A stretch of 64,000 nt of DNA from Athripsodes cinereus (GCA_947579605.1 OX388306.1:682001-746000); one strand, 5' to 3'. Positions 29,011 to 39,559 are shown, counted from the stretch's first letter. The notes: generated by a model from the letters alone, not told the origin. Numbers and translations are program-made.

Positions 29011-29250
29011 GTAGTAGTATAAAATTCCTACTATTACTATACCATCACGTCATATTCTGTAGTAGTATAAAATTCCTACTATTACTATACCATCACGTCA
29101 TATTCTGTAGTAGTATAAAATTCCTACTATTACTATACCATCACGTCATATTCTGTAGTAGTATAAAATTCCTACTATTACTATACCATCACGTCATATT
29201 CTGTAGTAGTATAAAATTCCTACTATTACTATACCATCACGTCATATTCT
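29011..29250. repeat. Tandem array, five 48-bp units
   Basis: Units start at 29011, 29059, 29107, 29155 and 29203 and end at 29250; they are identical by eye. Each unit begins with gtagtagtataaaattcc, which extends the forward SINE-A tail, and continues ctactattactataccatca cgtcatattct, which reads as the reverse complement of a SINE-A tail. The unit is thus a head-on junction of two SINE tails, amplified in tandem. There are no spacers, so it is not a CRISPR array. Confidence 0.9.
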
Positions 29251-29339
29251 GGCCAGGCCGGATCAATGTGTCTTTTTTTCTTATTTTATTAATGTTTTGT
29301 CAACTTTCTGTGTGTGTCTCTGTAGAATAAATAAATAAA

Positions 29340-29522
29340 TATTCCACAAGTGGGTAGCCTGCATACCAGCCGCATGTAACAAACATGCAAGCTCTCCTCT
29401 TGATGCAACAATAATTAAGAAAATCAGGATGGGTGGCCAACCTCATGGCAGAATTTAAGATGTAAAATGTTTTTTTTTTATTTCGAACACCAGCTTTTTA
29501 CAGGACACTCGAAAACTATAAA
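29340..29522 (-). repeat. SINE-like repeat family A, inverted partner copy
   Basis: Begins CCACAAGTGGGTAGCC and continues CAGCCGCATGTAACAAACATGC, AGGATGGGTGGC, a T-run at 29471-29479, and TTTTTACAGGACACTCGAAAA. It faces the copy at 28770-29010 across the 48-bp array and about 85 bp of other sequence ending in an (aaat)n tail. Confidence 0.7.
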
Positions 29523-30052
29523 ATAACCAAACAATGAAGTAGTATACTCGTATATAACATTACAATCGCACATATAATATATACTCCCTTCCTTCCCTTC
29601 CTCTTTCAATAATTATTTTATTAATATTGTGCTATTAAATTGTTCAGAGTTTAGATACTTTAATTGGCGATGTAAATATTTGACTGAATTATTGTTTTAA
29701 TTATAGTTAAAGCTGTGGTGTCTATTAAAATAAAAAAATAAAAAAAGGTTTGTCCTAGAGGAATTGCAAGGAATTGTAAGGAATGTCTTACAGACATTTT
29801 ATTGTTTTCCACGTCTGATAATTCAGACTGTCTTCAGAAGGAACACACTCCTTGAAAGTGTCAGAAAATCATTGTAAAAAGTAGTAGGTATGACGAATTA
29901 ATTGTTAATATTAATTTTTGATAATCACACACAAGTGTCCAGCACATGGCACACATACGTAATATTATGTAGTACTATGTAGCCGTCATGTTTTCATGTT
30001 AAAATATGATATAAATAAAATATACATTTATCTATTTATAAAGTATAGCATG
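29523..30052. other. Spacer, nothing recognised
   Basis: About 530 bp. A C/T-rich run (cccttccttcccttcctc) lies at 29585. No gene or TE end recognised. Confidence 0.4.
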
Positions 30053-30060
30053 GTGTATAG

Positions 30061-30863
30061 TAGATAGTAGAGATGCAACGAATATTATGAAACTATTCGG
30101 TATTCTGGCTATTCGACAACATTTTTACTATTCGGCCGAATACCGAATATTTAGTCTATTATTCGGTGTTCTGCCGAAAACTTTAAATGTAAAACTGGAC
30201 GGAACTTATTAGTTGTAGATTGTTGCTGATTGATGCATAATTTTATTAATCCTCAAATATCTAATTATTTAGTTTAAATTGATATGGAGTGAAACAACTG
30301 TTGGAACACAAAAAATTCAGATAAATATAGTATGTCTATGATGTACCTCCACGAAGATGAGCAGTCGGGAGAACCGCACGCTCTTACCATTGTTTTGCCG
30401 AATATTCGGTTAATCAGCACATCGACGGTCCAGTTCCACAACTCAGCAAGTCGAAATGTATTATATTCAAGAAATCACAATTTCTGTAATTTTGATATTT
30501 ATGCTTTAAAACACATCAAAAAGTGAAATATACCATATAATAATCGCACTGTAAGAAGCATTATGTTATGTCTTTGTTCCATTCGACAGTTAAAAAATTT
30601 GAAATATTTGTTTGTGGAATTGAAAATAGGTAGGTACATTTTTTTATTAACTTAAAAATTAATATAAATAAAGAGAACCGTGTATTTTTAAGTTATTTTT
30701 TGTTTGTGGAATATTGATAGAGTGGAGTTGATTTTATGAATTACCAAATAGATCGAAATTTTCGAAAATTTCGACTTTTTGATGTGTGGAACTGAACCGT
30801 CGTCATGATCTTGAATAATATTCGGTATTCGGTCAAAAAAGTATGCTATTCGTTGCATCTCTA
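30061..30863. mobile_element. Non-autonomous hAT-type element (family H5, TAGAGATGCAACGAAT ends)
   Basis: Inverted ends TAGAGATGCAACGAAT (30068) and ATTCGTTGCATCTCTA (to 30863). An 8-bp duplication gtgtatag lies at 30053-30060 and 30864-30871, with seven extra bases (tagatag) between the left duplication and the TIR, apparently a partial repeat of the terminus. Inside are ATTCGGTATTC-type motifs near both ends and an inverted pair, cggtccagttccaca (about 30428) and tgtgtggaactgaaccg (about 30783). No transposase is present. The frame at 30332-30526 is not conserved in any visible way. Confidence 0.88.
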
Positions 30864-30871
30864 GTGTATAG

Positions 30872-31835
30872 CAAACTTATCATGATGCTGATACAATGAA
30901 TCGATTCACAATACGGACTTTATAGTAGATATTACCTATCTAATATCTATAATAATAATATAAAATGTAATAAAGCTATACGTTTACTAAGTATGTAGTG
31001 CGTGATATATTCCGGGAATGATTATTATAATATAGGTAGTCAATGGGCCCAGGTGTACAGAGGCCGGGGGAAGTGGCCCTTCTGCCATAATATGACCCAG
31101 ATTCTTCAAATTTTTTGACCAATCTTCAAATGGTTAACACCTTAGGTGCACTTTCTCGACTGAAAATTTCGCGAAGTTTGCGAGCAGTCTCAGCGCAACT
31201 TCCCCCATTTTTTTAATAATTTTCCAAATATTATAACGCGTTGTTCTTTCGTTAAGCGTGTCATTTTTAATAATTGGAATAAACATAGGTGTAAAAATTG
31301 GAATAAACCAGAAAAATTTCAGTTTTGCCACATGCACGAAAAAAAAAGTGACACTAAATTTAAAAAGTCGTTTATGAAACATTATCAATACTATCATCAA
31401 TACATTAGGAGACGAAACAATATTGTCTACATAAATAAACATAAAAAGTGTTTATTAAAAAGTTCAAAGTTGATATTATTTTATATTAACTATGTATCAA
31501 TTTTTATATTTTATGAGCATTTTAGCCATCGCGGTATTTTATTTTCATGCTTGCTAATTAGTTTTAGATAATCGCTCGTAAATGGTGGACATTCCATCGA
31601 AACTGCGGTAGCGAAAAAGCTCTTAAAATATAATAATTGGTACATAGTTGATCTAAAATAATGTCAATATGTCTAGAAAATATTATATAAGTAGTTAATG
31701 CCGAACATATGAACAAAGTTTAAAGTTTTTTAATTCATACAATATGGATACACTCAAAGTAACGGAATACATTGAAAATATTAAAAATATAAAAATTTTC
31801 GCGTGGCAATCACCCGAAATATGATGATTTCTATA
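30872..31835. other. Spacer of about 1 kb with no supported gene
   Basis: Includes a GC-richer patch at 31060-31220 (GGCCGGGGGAAGTGGCCC; CGCGAAGTTTGCGAGCAGTC) that may be an old TE piece. The minus frame at 31134-31442 has no recognisable motif. Confidence 0.35.
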
Positions 31836-31837
31836 TA

Positions 31838-32092
31838 ACATAACATGTATAGACAATTCACACAGACCGAGCTAGTCCCACACTAAGATATGAATCTTGT
31901 ATTATGGGTACTAACACGACGATACACACATATAGAATGCACTAAACACACATACATGTAACACTCAGACCCAGGACAATTTGAAAAAGGTCTTTTTTTC
32001 ATTTTGCCCTGGCCGGGAATCGAACCCGGGACCTCGTGACTGAAAGGCAAGTGCGTTAGCCTCCGCGCCACATCGGTCGCCATATAGGTATG
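31838..32092 (-). repeat. SINE family B, tRNA-derived
   Basis: On the minus strand the head reads GGCGCGGAGGCTAACGCAC ... GGTCCCGGGTTCGATTCCCGG. It therefore has an A-box-like stretch and a canonical pol III B-box (GGTTCGATTCC) at tRNA spacing. The acceptor stem is not closed, so it is not a functional tRNA gene. The body continues CCTGGGTCTGAGTGTTAC, TAGTACCCATAATACAAG and AGCTCGGTCTGTGTGAATTG. A second good copy is at 45785-46045, with body fragments at 16715-16870 and 56575-56700. Confidence 0.88.
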
Positions 32093-32585
32093 CCATATTA
32101 TATCATAAATAATTAATTCACCGTGACGAATATTTCAGGATCATAAAAATGTCTGAGACATCTCGACGGAACACTTCACTGCAACTGATTTATTCATTGC
32201 ATAAAAAATAACAGCTTTCGTCCGTCAAGATTCAGTGAGGGTCAACTACAAAATTCACCACGTGAACTGGAACTTTCACAAAGAAAAAATTTCAGCTGAA
32301 AAGTAGTAGGTACAGAAAATTAGAAAAAATATGGTGCTATTATATTTTTAAATGTGCATTTTTAAGGCTTTTATCACCATTTGAAAAAGCAATTATCGCA
32401 CTTCGCCGCAAAAAGGTCACAGGTGTGCGTCGTCATCAGGCAGTATAGACAGAGTCAAACGCGTGCCAATACAATTTACTGCCTAACGACGTCACAACGG
32501 GCTAATTCAATGACGTGGCGTATAAATTTTTGACAGAAAATATGCCCAGCGGTGAACGCACCCAGTATATATCTGTAATCTCTGT
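32093..32585. other. Spacer, nothing firm
   Basis: Unique-looking DNA with a few GC-richer motifs (cgtcgtcatcaggcag, acgacgtcacaacggg). No splice-bordered exon was convincing. Confidence 0.35.
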
Positions 32586-32589
32586 GATA

Positions 32590-32705
32590 CCTACAGAAGA
32601 GACGATGGTCTTGGCTGGGTCATGTTCTGAGAATGCTCCGAAGAGAGTTCGCCAACAAGAGCGCTGTTCTTCTGTCCACAAATGTAACGTAAATCAAAAT
32701 TTTCG
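32590..32705 (+). pseudogene. LINE C-terminal remnant (WLGHVLRM)
   Basis: One frame reads RRWSWLGHVLRMLRREFANK then SAVLLSTNVT, the motif shared by the C-termini of several insect LINE ORF2 proteins. The sequence that follows (gaaattttcgaaaattt type) also occurs inside the hAT element at 30755-30775. Confidence 0.5.
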
Positions 32706-33149
32706 AAAATTTCGTCTTGTTGATGTGTGGAACTGGCACAGTCGATATACGGCGAACACTTTTTCAAATATTATTTACGATGTGTAGGTATTCCACAATA
32801 CTGCACAGCTTCCTGGCTTATAGCCAATAATGATTCCAGTAGAGATGATTATGATGATGATGATATGTGTATTATATATTTATTTATTTATTGGTCATGA
32901 TCTCCACGTGCTGTTATCTATCTTTAGATTCCCACCTGACAGGAGATCACATGGTGCTTGCTAACTACAGCTTCCATTCAGACATCATTCCAACTCTTAA
33001 TTAAATAAGACTAACATTAATTTACACCTATCTACTTTAAATGCTAAATTTATGTATTAAAGGTCAGGGATAAGGGACAATATACCCGTTATAAGAATAA
33101 ATTTAATTGGAAATGTTCCTAAATCCAATTATTGATTTATAATATACTG

Positions 33150-33247
33150 AACGTTCAGGAGTAAGCTGAAAACACTGCTTTTCAAGAAAAGTCATGGCGC
33201 CCTTGAGATGGTCACGGATCATTAAACGGCGCCAAATATAAATTGTC

Positions 33248-33280
<33 letters not shown>

Positions 33281-33282
33281 TA
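33150..33282 (+). pseudogene. CR1/L2-like LINE 3' end, short copy
   Basis: Encodes RSKLKTLLFKKSHGALEMVT then stop, followed by ACGGCGCCAAATATAAATTG and an (ATT)n tail at about 33249-33280. Same family as 8715-9316. Confidence 0.75.
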
Positions 33283-33359
33283 CAATGATTAATTTAATGA
33301 TGAAAAACGAGAAATCCATTGTTTCAGATAAACATTTTAAAATCCCTCTACAATTACAA

Positions 33360-33725
33360 ATCTAATAAATCTATATAAAATTACAAATACAAATAAAAAT
33401 ACAAATCTATATAAAATTCTCGTGTCACGGTGTTTGTTATCATACTCCTTCGAAACGGCTGAACCAATTTTGATGAAATTTTGTGTGCTTATGAAGTAGG
33501 TCTGAGAATCGGTCAACATCTATTTTTCATATCCCTAAAAATTTAGGGTGGTCCACCCCGATTTTTTTTTGGACATATTTTTTATTATGGTGAGGCATTA
33601 AAAAATACATACCTACAGCCCTAAATTTTCACCCTTCTACCATCAACTCCTATATTTTAATAGCGCTATTAGTAATCTAGAAATAATGTATATGATGGGA
33701 AAACAACGTTTGCCAGGTCAGCTAG
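33360..33725 (+). mobile_element. Helitron-like non-autonomous element
   Basis: The block TCTATATAAAATTCTCGTGT (33406) followed by CACGGTGTTTGTTATCATAC and TCCTTCGAAACGGCTGAACC, with an end AACGTTTGCCAGGTCAGCTAG (33705-33725), is the typical start and finish of insect non-autonomous Helitrons: TC start, CTAG end, A|T insertion site. A degraded tandem repeat of TCTATATAAAATTAC precedes it. No Rep/helicase is encoded. There is no target duplication, as expected for Helitrons. Confidence 0.75.
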
Positions 33726-33944
33726 TATATTTATAATTTATTGAATATCTACTTATTAATCAATGCAATGAATAAATTAATTATTGCATCCATATAATAC
33801 ATTTTATCATAATATATAATAAATAATTATCTATTAATTAATATTTTAATGGCTATGAATTAATTAAGTACTTATCTCTATCTATCTTTTACGAAAGATA
33901 GAAGAGAGTAGTTAATATGTGATATTAATAATGTTTATAAATTT

Positions 33945-34085
33945 ATATAATAATAAGAAACTTTATTGCACAATACATATTTACAAAGTTATAAAATAAT
34001 TTGATACAAATAAATGATAATTATTGTGTAATGGGCGAATTTATCGCAGAGGCGATATCTTCCAACTAACCCATATATAATATCC
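33945..34085 (-). repeat. LINE family T 3' end
   Basis: AAACTTTATTGCACAATACA ... TAATGGGCGAATTTATCGCAG ... ATATCTTCCAACTAACCC, the reverse complement of the 56990-57110 arrangement. Confidence 0.65.
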
Positions 34086-34179
34086 AGTGTCATAATTAAT
34101 ACATAAAGGTGAGGCATGTAATGTAAACTATTGATTATTATTGTATGTGTAAATTAAAAAAATACTTGTAATTTTAAAC

Positions 34180-34480
34180 TAGCTTTTTACACTGCTTCGT
34201 TAAAGAGAGTAGTGGTCATAGCCGTCTAATCGGAAGAAGTGAGAAAGGCATCCCAACGCTTTCGAATTGGATCCAGGCTGGCTTAAGTGATCACTTTCGG
34301 TGTCCATGGACAACGTTCACCAATTCCACCATTCTCACTGTCACGATGTAAGGTCCACCAGTCGAGAGACGCTACAATGTTGCATTGTGTAGTCATAGTT
34401 CTCCAATCGAGATTTCTGATTGGTTTTGTCATCTGCACCCAAATCCGGTTAAACAATAAAAAAATAGTAAATATTCTAAA
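34180..34480 (-). pseudogene. Possible LINE C-terminal relic
   Basis: A minus-strand frame contains RIWVQMTKPIRNLDWRTMTT and later SLDPIRKRWDAFLTSSD. Trp/Arg-rich wording of this kind occurs at the end of several LINE ORF2 proteins, but no diagnostic motif was found. Could also be unique DNA. Confidence 0.25.
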
Positions 34481-34524
34481 CACCTTTTAATAAATGTATA
34501 AAATATTTTGCTTCTTAATTTCAG

Positions 34525-34757
34525 CGATGAGAGTTAATGTCTTAATTTGCATATCTCACAAGTGAATTATTGTATATAACAAAAATGCATAGTATCCACT
34601 CCTTGCCAATAAAAAAGATAAGACATACAGGATTGGTGGAATGCCTCATCGCTGAATTGTATAAGCAATTTTTTACGATCACCTGCCGTTTACAGGACAC
34701 TGGAAACATTATAGAAAAGAGTGGGAGACCTATTCTTTACCGGGGACTCCACGGGGC
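34525..34757 (-). repeat. SINE-like repeat family A, minus copy
   Basis: Reverse complement of the family: ACAGGATTGGTGGAATGCCTCATCGCTGAA, CACCTGCCGTTTACAGGACACT, AAAGAGTGGGAGACCTATTC, TTTACCGGGGACTCCACGG. The 5' half (family 3' end) is rearranged. Confidence 0.65.
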
Positions 34758-35094
34758 AGGTATATACATACATTTGAACGAACCTAAATATTAATTAGAT
34801 TGTCTAGCAGATGGGATGGGATATATAATTGTACTTATTGATTTAATTAAAATTATTTACATTAGAAGACTTGTATTGTCACTGGGCCCAGCCTTTGATT
34901 TCCTGGACAGTAAAAGCCTACTGAAGGTAGGTACTATCGAAGGACATTTAGGATTATATTTCATGATTTTATTTTTCATCTGCCATCTTCAATTAATGTT
35001 ATATTGATTACATAACAATTAAACAAAATTGATGATATATTGTATATTAGTTATGTTTAAGGTAGTTATATTGTTAATTAAAAAAAAAGGATAT

Positions 35095-35265
35095 CTCGGG
35101 GTTTTATTTGGTATAAACCCAAATACAACCTTATACACCTTTTACAGTAAGCTACTAAAAGTTTGTGTCGTGAAAGGGGAGTTTGCCAGTACCTGGTATC
35201 GAACCATGGACCCCTTGTTCACGAGGCCGAGACTCTACCTCCAGGCTACCGATGAACTCGATTAA
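35095..35265 (-). repeat. SINE family C, tRNA-derived
   Basis: The minus strand starts CGAGTTCATCGGTAGCCTGG, has an A-box-like TAGCCTGGAGG, then GGTCCATGGTTCGATACCAGG with a pol III B-box. The body follows: TCCCCTTTCACGACACAAAC, TAAAAGGTGTATAAGG, and a T/A-rich end. Related copies are at 38300-38475, 39235-39400 and, more distantly, 54950-55120. Confidence 0.85.
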
Positions 35266-35269
35266 TATA

Positions 35270-35530
35270 TCTGCAACGTGAATTGGTTGCGTAATAGAGT
35301 GAAGAATGAGGATATTGGAAGAATGTGCGGATGCAAGAAGAGTTTTTTGAATAGGACGACGTGTTATGGACATGTGGAACGAATGGATGATAAGGAGGAT
35401 ATACTTATCTGAAAGAAGGGTGTGAAGAAGCGCGAGGGTCCGAGAAACACGTGGCTTGATCAAGTGGATTCAAATTCTCGAAGACGACCTGTTTTGAGTA
35501 AGAGAAATCGATGTGCGTGTAAGAGGTATT
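35270..35530 (+). pseudogene. LINE family W fragment
   Basis: Contains AGAGTGAAGAATGAGGATAT and TGCGGATGCAAGAAGAGTTT, then TGTTATGGACATGTGGAACG (relic of FGHVERM) and GAAGAAGCGCGAGGGTCCGAG, AAACACGTGGCTTGATCAAG. Same order as in 42760-42960, with many stops. A detached 3' end, GGCGTTCCGTTCTCTCTGCC, is at about 35986-36040. Confidence 0.7.
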
Positions 35531-36124
35531 TTATGATTGTAGAAAAGCGAAATAAGTATGTTAGGATAGATCTAATATTTATTTATTTTTTATTTTACAC
35601 GGCAGAGTATTTTATATATGAATTAAAAACAAAGATAACAATTTGACAGACGAAGATAAAAATACAGCTTGTAGCAGCATGTACATAAATTGATGAAGAA
35701 AAATTATATAAGTATTCCTGAATATAACTTAATTTGTGGGTTCAAAAAAATGATTCATATTCAATTTAATAATTAGTCAAACAATAATGAAAAATAATGA
35801 AATGAGTTTGTTATACTAATAATAAAAAGTCAAAAGAAAATGTCAGTTATGGTTTTTGAGTCAAGAAATAAAATTGTAAGTATTGAAAAAACAAAAATTA
35901 ATGATAGTCAATAATGAAAACATAAAATTTTGAATTAAATAAAATTCAAAAACATTACACAATTTGGAAAAAAAATATTAATATATGGCGTTCCGTTCTC
36001 TCTGCCTACCCAATTTTAGATACGGCGTGAGAGTATAGATAGAATAATGATAAAGTTTAATTTATCGACCGACGGTTCTTGATGGAAAGTTCATAATAAT
36101 TTTTAAAATGAAACATGATATAGG

Positions 36125-36272
36125 ATAGTTATTCCACTATTGACTTTATTAATTTTTGCGAGCTGGCTTTCAAGAGCTTCCGCTCTCATCGTCAGGCGAA
36201 AACAAACTATATTTTTGCCAGAACTATATTCTGGCTCGCAAAAATTAATAAAGTCAATAGTGGAATAACTAT
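36125..36272. repeat. Foldback repeat with minus-strand CTGACGA...GAAA core
   Basis: Arms atagttattccactattgac (36125) and gtcaatagtggaataactat (to 36272) pair almost perfectly over about 40 bp. On the minus strand the centre has CTGACGA (36195-36189), a stem AGAGC-GGAA-GCTCT, and GAAA (36171-36168). This is the strongest stem II of the motifs found. Confidence 0.65.
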
Positions 36273-36964
36273 ACATCGTGTTTAATTTTAAAAAATTAGA
36301 AACATGATACCTATTTTGATTATACACACAATCACACAGAAAATGTATCCATCCATTAATTCGTTTCATCACGGCATCTTTCACAATTAGTGTTGTTCGT
36401 CGTTTACTAGTTAGATAATTTGAACTATTCGAAGCTTTATCTGTAACTTTTTTTCTCTACAGCAGTAAATTAATAATTAATCCTACATTACATATATTGT
36501 TTCAAACATCTCTTCTTTATAAAGTAAAAGTACAGTCCCAGTAGGTACTTTGTTCTATCTGTCTCTCACTGTGCATCAATGTCATTCAGAGGGCAACTCA
36601 CGTCGCTCCAATATAATATAATACATATGTAACGTACAGTCAAAGCTTTCCATTGAATATGACCTTCATAATACTCGTATATGATATAATAATATGCACT
36701 GCATTAATTCTACTTTGATAAGAAATTAATATTATCTGTCATTTTTACCCACTTCCAAACTACTATCAATATGTATGCTAGAATTATAATATGTGTACCT
36801 ATGTTTTATAGTATGGGTGGCCCACCTTTTCAGCAGCCGGGCCAAATTTTAGAAATGAGATTTTCTGCCGGGCCACAGCAATATACTCCATAATATATGG
36901 ATCATTTAATTATTTCACTTCATTAATTGTATCGGCATTTACTTTGTAACACTTCATTTTAAAT

Positions 36965-37163
36965 TATCAAATAAAATAAAATAAATATTTATTATTATTT
37001 TGTTTTGTGTTACTGTTGAGTAAGACTAACGCACGACCGGTTTCGTATAGATCAGCACCTGATGATGCGAACTCGGAGTCCGCGAAACCGGTCGTGCGTT
37101 AGTCTTACTCAACAGTAACACAAAACAAAATAATAATAAATATTTATTTTATTTTATTTGATA
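36965..37163. repeat. Nested 199-bp foldback with CTGATGA...GAAA core
   Basis: Arms start TATCAAATAAAATAAAATAA and return TTATTTTATTTGATA, pairing nearly perfectly over about 80 bp through GACTAACGCACGACCGGTTTC / GAAACCGGTCGTGCGTTAGTC. The loop holds CTGATGA (37059-37065), an imperfect stem GCGAACT-CGG-AGTCCGC, and GAAA (37084-37087). The order fits a hammerhead ribozyme core whose stem III is part of the inverted arm. Confidence 0.8.
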
Positions 37164-37479
37164 TTTCACTTCACTTTTTTCTACCAATTTTTGCACCAAA
37201 TTTTTTTGGTGTGTGGCCGATAAATCTAGAGTGCTCCCTCGGGGCAGCATTTCTCGCGTTAACGCGACATTAAATCCTGTTTGTGCATGTGTGTGTCGTT
37301 ATGGAGATACATATCTCCAGGTACGGCACGAGGTATGTGGCGGGCGCTGCCCTTTTAAAAATTTCTTTCCCCCCCCCATCGCCTAATTTTCAAAATGGTA
37401 TAGGAATTTGAAATGTTTTGCTCACTCCTCGGTTTTCTTTATGAATATTTTCTCCAAATACCTACCTTTTTTATATATT

Positions 37480-37615
37480 TATTTATTTATTTTATTCTTC
37501 ACTGTACATTGTTTACAATAATACAAATTAACATAGAAAATATCATTTATACAATTCAATGTACAGAGGGCGAGTTTATCGCTAAAATGCGATGTTTTCC
37601 AACTAACCCGGTTAA
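37480..37615 (-). repeat. LINE family T 3' end, inside composite element
   Basis: TTTATTCTTCACTGTACATTG ... CAGAGGGCGAGTTTATCGC ... TTTTCCAACTAACCCGGTTA. Closely matches 27340-27488. Confidence 0.65.
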
Positions 37616-37954
37616 AGTCGGTACAAGTCCCCGTTACATTTTTTCAAAAAGTAACGGGGACTTTTTTTTTATTGAAAAAGTGTGCATATGCTTCGCGGGC
37701 CACAAGTAGACACCCAACGGGCTGCGGGCAGCATATGCACACTTTTTTTAATAACAGTCGGTACAAGTACCCGTTACTTTTTTGAAAGAGGTACTTTGAG
37801 AAAGTATTCTTAAAGAAAGTATTCGAAAAGGTTGGCCACCCATGTTGTATATTATGCTGCCGTACAATGGGTATATATTATGCCTGCGTAAAGATTACTG
37901 TGATATGGGATTATACTTAACTATATTGATTGATTTTGACTTTATTACAACTTA

Positions 37955-38100
37955 TTCACATATTTATTTATTTATGCATACTTAACTGCACATTGATCAC
38001 AAAACAAACAATTTTGTAGAGAAATGCATTCAAATTAAATACAATAAACATACAGAGGGCGACTTCATCGCTATGGCGCGATCTCTTCCAAACTAACCCA
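37955..38100 (-). repeat. LINE family T 3' end
   Basis: ATGCATACTTAACTGCACATTG ... ACAGAGGGCGACTTCATCGC ... GATCTCTTCCAAACTAACCC. This subtype is closer to 7730-7860. Confidence 0.65.
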
Positions 38101-38299
38101 ATTGTATAAACTTTAAATAAAATTAATGTATTTTTTTCTATTTTACTCTATATTGTTTTTAAATTGTTAGTTTTTTGAAAAATTAATAAGTTTATTTTAT
38201 TTTTTATTGTACAAATTACATTCGTTATTGGAATAAACAACACGAATTCTACTGTTCGATTTATTCACGAAAGATACGTCTTTCTCGTGATTTAAAAAA

Positions 38300-38475
38300 A
38301 AAAATTATCTGGGTTTTGTTTGTTGCAAACCCAAATACAACCTTATACACCTTTCACAGTAAGCTACTAAAAGCTTGTGTCGTGAAAGGGGAGTTTGCCG
38401 GTACCTGGTATCGAACCACGGACCCCTTGTTCACGAGACCGAGACTCTACCTCCAGGCTTCCGACGAACTCATAA
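38300..38475 (-). repeat. SINE family C, tRNA-derived, second copy
   Basis: Contains AACCTTATACACCTTTCACAG, AGTTTGCCGGTACC, TGGTATCGAACCACGGACC (B-box complement) and GAGACTCTACCTCCAGGC. A foldback-family head fragment (TTCTACTGCCTAAACACCGACACAGTG, 38523-38549, minus) follows. Confidence 0.85.
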
Positions 38476-39234
38476 ATCGACTAGTAAAATAAAACATTTG
38501 TTTTTTTAATTTCACTATAGAATTCTACTGCCTAAACACCGACACAGTGAATAATTTATTAATGGAGTGTATGATGGTTGGACAGCCTCAGCGCTGAATT
38601 GAAATGTTATTTATTTATTTACCAATGTTTTTATAAACTTTTCTTTTAGAAAAGTGTTACACGGTACATTATAAATATTTATTTAATATCACGCACTTCG
38701 TGCATGCAAAGAGGTCATCTCAAACACGTGATTTCTAATTTTATCGCATAATGTAATTTGGTTTGCAAAAATACTTCAGCAAAAGTTATATATGTACTTA
38801 TTAAAATACTTCGACAATAGATTCGACAAACAAAATACACCCACGCGTGTTCGATATTTAAACATTATCCACCCATTCTCATAAAATAATGCATATTAAG
38901 ATTAGTCATGTACTCATGTCTAGTATGACAATGGCCTGATCACTCGTAAACGAGTGGATGGCCTTTGAAAATAGAAATAGAAATAGTATGACAATGGAGT
39001 AGTTGCCTGATTTCATCGAAACGTTTTTTACTCGCTGAACAATTTATACAACAGTAATACCTACATAGTGCAACTTCAAAATGTTCATAAATAAATTTTT
39101 GTTCTGTAGTATATGTTATTTTTTTAATAAATAGGTGTTAAATTGTAGTTATTTTTTTATTCATATTTTCCAAACAGTTTTTACTTACCTGCTTCATATT
39201 ATTATTTTTAATTTTTTTTTTTTTTTAAAAAAGA

Positions 39235-39400
39235 TATATCTGGGTTTTGTTATAAACCCAAATACAACCTTATACACCTTTCACAGTAAGCTAAAAGCTT
39301 GTGTCGTGAAAGGGGAGTTTGCCGGCACCTGGGATCGAACCACGGACCCCTTGTCCATGAGGCCGAGACTCTACCTCCAGGCTACCGACGAACTCGTATT
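39235..39400 (-). repeat. SINE family C, tRNA-derived, third copy
   Basis: Same blocks as the other copies, with CTGGGATCGAACCACGG as the B-box complement and GAGACTCTACCTCCAGGCTACC. The A-rich end (T-run complement) is at about 39210-39228. Confidence 0.85.
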
Positions 39401-39559
39401 TTTTTAATTTATTCATTATTGAATTGTTTCCATGACAAAGATTTTATTTGACAGTTGATATATTTTATCTATTTATCTATCTATATTGACTACCTATTTT
39501 TATGGTTTTTTTCATTATTTCTATTTTATATTATTTTAATTTTGTTATTATTGTCTTAT

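Larger units (their letters stand above)
36811..37843. mobile_element. Composite hAT-like element (family H7, ATGGGTGGCC ends)
   Basis: Ends ATGGGTGGCCCACCTTTTC (36813) and GAAAAGGTTGGCCACCCAT (to 37843) are inverted repeats with one mismatch. gttttata (36803-36810) and gttgtata (37844-37851) form a 7/8 duplication, with two bases between the left one and the TIR. The interior is modular: CCGGGCCA motifs after the left end, a nested 199-bp foldback (36965-37163), a module shared with hAT families H1/H2 (about 37367-37450), a LINE family T tail (37480-37612), and two further palindromes (37627-37661; 37676-37745). CGGGCCACAAG near the right end is common in hAT termini. No transposase. Confidence 0.75.

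Noticed and set aside
29011..29250. CRISPR array
   Set aside because: Contiguous identical 48-bp units without spacers, in a eukaryotic, SINE-flanked setting.
31990..32090. tRNA gene on the minus strand
   Set aside because: The B-box is perfect, but the acceptor stem does not close and the segment continues into a SINE body that is repeated at 45785-46045.
32515..32787. 90-codon plus ORF as a host gene
   Set aside because: Another frame of the same DNA reads WLGHVLRM, so it is a LINE relic.
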